Part shown: one piece after another, positions 59,396 through 64,000 of the stretch
Numbering within the stretch: the first letter of the stretch is position 1
Layout: each line of letters begins with the position of its first letter
DNA from: Coenobita brevimanus
Taxonomy: Eukaryota > Arthropoda > Malacostraca > Decapoda > Coenobitidae
Length of the DNA stretch: 64,000 nt
NCBI GenBank assembly: GCA_032717465.1
Contig: CM064690.1
Span: 13,432,330-13,496,329 of the forward strand
Reading direction: 5' to 3'
The notes under the pieces: generated by a model
Told to the model about the DNA's origin: nothing
Database searches by the model: none
Seen by the model: only the letters and a program-made list of their open reading frames with translations
Made by a program: the position numbers and the translations under genes

Positions 59396-60470
59396 ATACG
59401 TATATGTATGTTAGCATATGTGCCTCTCTATGCATACATATGTACGTTTGTGTGTGTCTATGTATCCCTTCGCTCATTTCTGACCTTGTATAGATAATTA
59501 CTGCAATAATTTTGTACTATGTATGTGTCACTGTATCTCTTTGTTCATTACTGTGCTTGTAATGATAATTGCTTCTATATCTTTTCTGCCATATATGAAA
59601 TACTGTAACCCTTTGTTCTTACGCACCCTTCCCTGCTTGCCCTTCAGCGACAACGTTCCCTAGACTGTTCGAGTTTGTACTGAATGGTAAATAAAATACC
59701 TGATTACAAAAAAAAAAGTGAGGAAGGGGGGCAAAAATGGGTATGAATAATGAATTAAAATACTGTATATCCTGATTGATGTGCACAAACTTTATATGGT
59801 TAATGTACCAAAATAAATCTTCAGTACATACTGAAAAGTAACGAGACAAGAGACAAATAAATTTATCCACACCGAACAAATTATATTATGAAACTAATCA
59901 TGTAATTAATACATTCATTAGTCTATCCCGGCACGACAAAAGTATATAATCGGGTAACACACCACAAATAGGTAACATCAGTTTATCACACCTAATCTAT
60001 GAGGTCATGCTGGCCTTCATACTACGCCAGACTCATTCGCAGTTCAGCTATATCCTAATTACAGCGAGAATTGCTCCTGCTGTTCCCGACCACTTTCAAG
60101 TAAGTATGACTTCAAGTGTTTGGCATTGTCTTGTGATTAATGTGTTAAATAATAAGGTAGGAACGATAGCTTACTGCCGGCCGGCTGAAGGTAGATAATG
60201 GTCCACAAGCGGGGCACAGGGTGTCAAAACGACTCCTCTATGAGGGTTTAGCCTCTAGGCACCTCATAGGTGTCAAGGTTCTGGAGAAAATTGAGAAGAG
60301 TTCGTTTCGTATCAAGCACTTGGCTAGAACTGAGGTAAACTGTGTTCCTCATAATTATATTAAATACTGTTTTATTTGAAATATACTTAAGTAGTGATAA
60401 AAGTTTCTGAAAAAGCAATTTAAAGCTCTAACGGCGAATAATTAAACAACGAAACCTCCATTTCACTATT
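59396..60470. other. Unassigned spacer
   Basis: TATG/CATA-rich at 59,396-59,460, then ordinary AT-rich DNA. Short ORFs are probably chance. Confidence 0.35.
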
Positions 60471-60547
60471 CAGTGGCAGCGGGTTTTGGTCTTCCGATTC
60501 TTAGCGTGTGTTGTGTGTGCTGATCAACTCCCGAAATTCCTTTAAAA

Positions 60548-61590
60548 ATGCAGAAAGAAAAAAAGAAGAGATGCACTAGCTGCGGCCACTGGACATTCCT
60601 GAACGAGGATCTACTGTGCAACGGCTGCAATGAAAACCAGGCAACAGAATATTGCGGAAAATGCAAAATGATGGTTGGTAGCCGAGACAATGGGTTAATG
60701 TGCGACACCTGTTACAGATGGTACCACGCAGGTTGTGATGGGGTAAATACACTTCTGTACAGAGAACTGGAGGAATGTAAAGGTATGTTGTGGTTTTGTT
60801 CCAGTTGCAAACCCCAGATATTAAAGAACAATGAGGAAATAAAGAGGCTGAAAGCAGAAAAAGAGGAAATGAGGCTAGAGCTGAACTGAGGACCATAAAC
60901 CAGGAATTGATGGCTAGAGTGGAAGAAAATGGAAAGAAATGGGATAAAAAAGAGGAAAAAATAATAGCAACAACAAGAGTAAAAGTTATTGAGGAACTAG
61001 CAGAAAAAGAAGAAAGAGAAAAAAAAAAGAACAACCTTATTTTCTTCAACTTACCAGAATCAACACAAACAGATGTTAGAGAAAAAAGATGATATAGACC
61101 TGTGTTTACATACTGTATAACTGAAACAAAATTGGGAGTGGAAAATGCAGCAGTAGAGAAAGTGTTCAGAATTGGGAAAAAGAGCGAAAACAAAAACCGG
61201 CCAACTGTGATCAAAATAAAAGAGGTAAAGAAGAAATGGGAAATCCTAGGAAAAGCAAAGAAGCTGAAAGATGACCAACAGGCCAGACAAATGAAAATTG
61301 CAATAAGCCCAGACTTAACAAAGAAAGAACGAGAAGAAAATAACACACTCAGAGAGCAGCTAAGAAAAATGAGGGAAGCTGGAAAATGGACAATAAAAAA
61401 AAGTAAAATAACCAGTGGTTGAGAAAAGAAGTAGAGGTGAAGTAATTGAGGCAAGTGAAAACAGAACCATCAAACATGACGAAAACACAAACAGAGTGGC
61501 TGACAAAAGAATCAGAGATGAATTAGATGATATGCACGAGAACAAAAACAGTGAAAAAGAAATTTTACAGGCAAAGACAATGTAAATATT
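60548..61590 (+). pseudogene. LINE ORF1 with N-terminal PHD finger
   Basis: The ATG at 60,548 starts MQKEKKKRCTSCGHWTFLNE. Cys pairs follow (LLCNGC, EYCGKC) and then a PHD-type finger (MCDTCYRWYHAGCDGV, WFCSSC) up to about 60,820, and a Lys/Glu coiled coil. After frameshifts near 60,885 and 61,090 comes an RRM-like or L1/CR1 ORF1-like domain: NNLIFFNLPESTQTD, VEKVFRIGKKS and RPTVIKIKEVKKK. The tail shows ENNTLREQLRKMREAGKW. A further frame carries the C-terminal tail to about 61,585. ORF1 proteins of such LINEs bind element RNA. PHD fingers in ORF1 occur in several CR1/Jockey relatives. Upstream bases from about 60,470 may be the 5' UTR. Confidence 0.85.
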
Positions 61591-63030
61591 AAACTACTAA
61601 ATATACAGTCGATTAATGAACACAAATTGTATGAAGCACTAGACTTAATAGATGAGAATTGCATCTTGTTAACAGAAACACATCAAAAGCAAAGAACAGT
61701 CACTATACCTGACTCATTCAATTTCGTTGATGAAATGAGACAACAAGATGATAAAAAAAGGCGGTGAACTGTTAATAATATTTAGAAACATAAATTGTAT
61801 GACAGCAGAAAAATTGGAAACAAAACACCCAGACATTCTAACTGCAAGGATAAAGTACAAAGGATTTGGTTTTGTGATAATTCTTGTGTATGGGGCTACA
61901 AGGGACATAGATAGATATAAAAAAAAATAAAATCAGAAATGGAAAACATTCTTGAAAGTCTGAGTGAGAATGAAAACTGCATAGTGCTTGGGGACTTCAA
62001 CGGACAGTTGGGCTTCTTGGGACAGCAGAGTCTGGGCAGAGAAGGACGGTTGGTACTAGACATAATGGACAAATTCAATCTCACCCTACTAAATGCTGAC
62101 CCAAACTGTGCTGGAGAAACAACATGGGAAAGTAGAGGGCAAAAAAGTGCAATAGACTTCATATTCACCAACCAAGAAATGCACCAGGAATTCATATCTA
62201 TGGAAAAAGATAAACAAACACAGCACTTTGATTTAACCGACCACAACCTACTCAGTGCAGAAGTTCAAATATCAAACACAAAGAGAAAAAAACTTAAGAA
62301 AAATCTAGAAATAATCAGGTACTATAGCACCAAGGATACGGATCTAAAAGCATTTAGTGAAAAAGTAAACCAAAGGTTTGAAAATGAAAATGTCACGAGA
62401 ATAGAAGACTTTGAAAAAATAATGTATGAAGAAGCAGAGAAAAACCTAGCTAAAAGCCTCAGAAAAATAGACAGGAAAAGACATGACGCTCCATGGATGA
62501 CAAAAAAAAAATACGAACAGGAATTAGTGAAAGACGGAAATGGAACAGAAAAGCCAGAAACGAGCTAAACCCAAGTTTGAAAAAACAGTTCATAACGCAG
62601 TATGAAAAGGAAAAAGACAGGTGAAAAAAATGGTGCACGAGGCAAAATCAGAGTATGAAAATCCAATACCAGACAACATCAAAAGAGAGAAAGATACAAA
62701 AAAATTGTAGAAACATGTGGATAAACTCCGAAAGTATGGGAATCAAACTAAAGAAAGCACAATTATAATATATGATGAAAATAAACAAAAGATAGAAAAG
62801 GAAGAACTAAAGAAAAAGCTTTACAGTTTCTGGAAAACAATCTACCAGCATCATGAAAATAAGATGCAGGAAGAATGGGATGAAGTAGAGGAAAGAACCT
62901 ACAGAGACAGTTATCAAGAAAAATCCAACATAGAAGAGACAGTGACAGATAAAGAAAACACAATGATAATACCGAAAATATTATCAGAACATGCAGAGTA
63001 CGTATACAAAATGACAGAAGTAAACACAGG
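61586..63030 (+). pseudogene. LINE ORF2: AP endonuclease and start of RT, 3' truncated
   Basis: AP endonuclease blocks are IKLLNIQSINEHKLYEALDL near 61,588, CILLTETHQ, FGFVIILVYGATRD near 61,868, CIVLGDFNGQLGFL near 61,980 and LTDHNLL near 62,236. The linker before RT is recognisable (KRHDAPWMTKKKYEQ near 62,479; LYSFWKTIYQHHENKMQEEW near 62,820). The sequence leaves the element after KMTEVN near 63,030, before any RT catalytic block. Frameshifts lie near 61,760, 61,925, 62,520 and 62,620. With ORF1 present and the 3' end absent, the truncation is opposite to the usual LINE pattern, so a later rearrangement or insertion is likely. Confidence 0.85.
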
Positions 63031-63391
63031 TACACTCGGAAACCATAATCTCAAGCCCACCTGGGTCGGTGCCAGAGGTTAGTACGGCAACCTTTCTGGG
63101 CGGAGGCCCACTCTAATTGTCACGAGGCAACACACGCACGAACACACACAGTCCTTATGAACCATTCGAGGCTTCACTCTGAGTGTGTCGTTTAATCATC
63201 TTGCTGTATTTAATGTTAAGCAGTCATAGTATGACTATATAGATGTCATTATGTATAAGAACTTCTGTGGCATTGTATATTCATCAAATAGGGACACGAA
63301 GAAAAATTAACGTAGGTTTTAGTTACGATAGTAAGAATGGAAAATATAGACTTCCAAACCACCAAGTGATTCGACACAATGTTTTCAGCGC

Positions 63392-63394
<3 letters not shown>
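63031..63394. other. Unassigned segment at LINE truncation point
   Basis: Starts near TACACTCGGAAACC. It contains a GC-richer stretch (CCACCTGGGTCGGTGCCAG, GGCGGAGGCCC) that may belong to another, unrecognised repeat. Confidence 0.3.
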
Positions 63395-63441
<47 letters not shown>

Positions 63442-63477
63442 AAGCGAGACAAGGAAGTGAACTTTTGAATTCACGTG

Positions 63478-63536
<59 letters not shown>

Positions 63537-63572
63537 AAGCGAGACAAGGAAGTGAACTTTTGTATTCACGTG

Positions 63573-63615
<43 letters not shown>
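63395..63615. repeat. Three GT arrays separated by a duplicated ~42-bp spacer
   Basis: GT arrays lie at about 63395-63440, 63479-63534 and 63573-63615. The spacer starts GCAAGCGAGACAAGGAAGTG and ends TTCACGTGCAT. It occurs twice, differing by one base (GAATTC versus GTATTC). Confidence 0.96.
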
Positions 63616-63616
<1 letters not shown>

Positions 63617-64000
63617 GGTATCATCAGGCGTCATCGTTAGTAGTGAAAGTAAATAAATAATTAGTTCATATACAAGAGAGCTCAGACATAAGATGGTCTG
63701 AGCATAGTGCCAGATCACGATGCTTCCACCACACCCCATCCATATCTTTTATTTCCTCCTTATTGGTGTAACTACGTATATGAAAAACCGCATTTAATTA
63801 GCCATATATTTCAACAAACTTAACATACACGTGGATCAGTCACTCCTCATTTGACACTTATAGTGAAAAGCTTTGACCAACCTACCTGGGCACACGGAGG
63901 CCCACGATAACTCCCACGGGGAGTTTGACCACAAAGGGCAGCAGAACGATCACCACTCTCAAGTGCCGCTTGAATAGCGAGGGAAACAGGAGTTCAGTGT
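63616..64000. other. Unassigned right edge
   Basis: No feature supported in the last 385 bp. Confidence 0.35.

Overview
This 64 kb window looks like repeat-dense DNA from a eukaryotic nuclear genome. I see no intact host gene, rRNA gene or functional tRNA gene. Almost everything recognisable is a transposable element or a simple repeat. The mix is long CA/GT, TA and TAGA microsatellites, several decayed non-LTR retrotransposon families, two gypsy-type LTR retrotransposons, one LTR element with no coding content, piggyBac-type elements, Tc1/mariner and hAT-like relics, and a tRNA-derived SINE. This mix fits a marine arthropod, most likely a decapod crustacean. That is an inference from repeat style, not a species identification.

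Layout. Positions 1-9,850 hold four non-LTR retrotransposon copies: an RTE-like RT, the 3' half of a Jockey/CR1-group RT, a minus-strand RT and a CR1-like LINE. Microsatellites separate them, and a small LINE relic follows. Positions 9,900-17,300 hold a SINE relic, repeats rich in TGACCT/AGGTCA half-sites, a CAC/ACA-rich tract, a hAT-like MITE and a SINE-like pair. Positions 17,827-24,718 are a complete-boundary gypsy-type element (5-bp TSD GACGT) with degenerate gag, protease and partial integrase. It carries a nested piggyBac MITE and a four-copy 122-bp array. Positions 27,900-33,300 hold two more LINEs. Positions 33,284-35,760 hold a 405-bp tandem duplication and an open, GC-rich, 81-bp-periodic repeat ORF. 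A large TA array follows.

Positions 37,577-43,580 contain a Tc1-like transposase split into two pieces. Between the pieces lie a minus-oriented, coding-free LTR element (37,922-41,444) and a hAT-like MITE that itself contains a SINE. Two inverted copies of a ~470-bp sequence (44,441-44,912 and 52,870-53,335) bracket a compound microsatellite, a LINE with a PHD-like insert in its RT, and a piggyBac transposon (48,083-52,175). The piggyBac transposase frame is continuous apart from three stop codons. Positions 53,354-59,391 are a second gypsy-type element, with promoter, poly(A) signal, PBS and PPT visible. Two TTAA-flanked MITEs have landed in it, one in the 5' LTR and one in gag. Positions 60,548-63,030 are a LINE whose ORF1 starts with a PHD finger.

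How the parts relate. None of the elements encodes an uninterrupted set of proteins. The piggyBac copy is closest to intact, and the two 758/759-bp TTAA elements look like its internal-deletion derivatives. Both gypsy-type elements have lost RT. In the first, the residual domain order suggests a Gmr1-like arrangement with integrase upstream of RT/RNase H. Nested insertions allow relative dating by eye, including one paralogous empty site.
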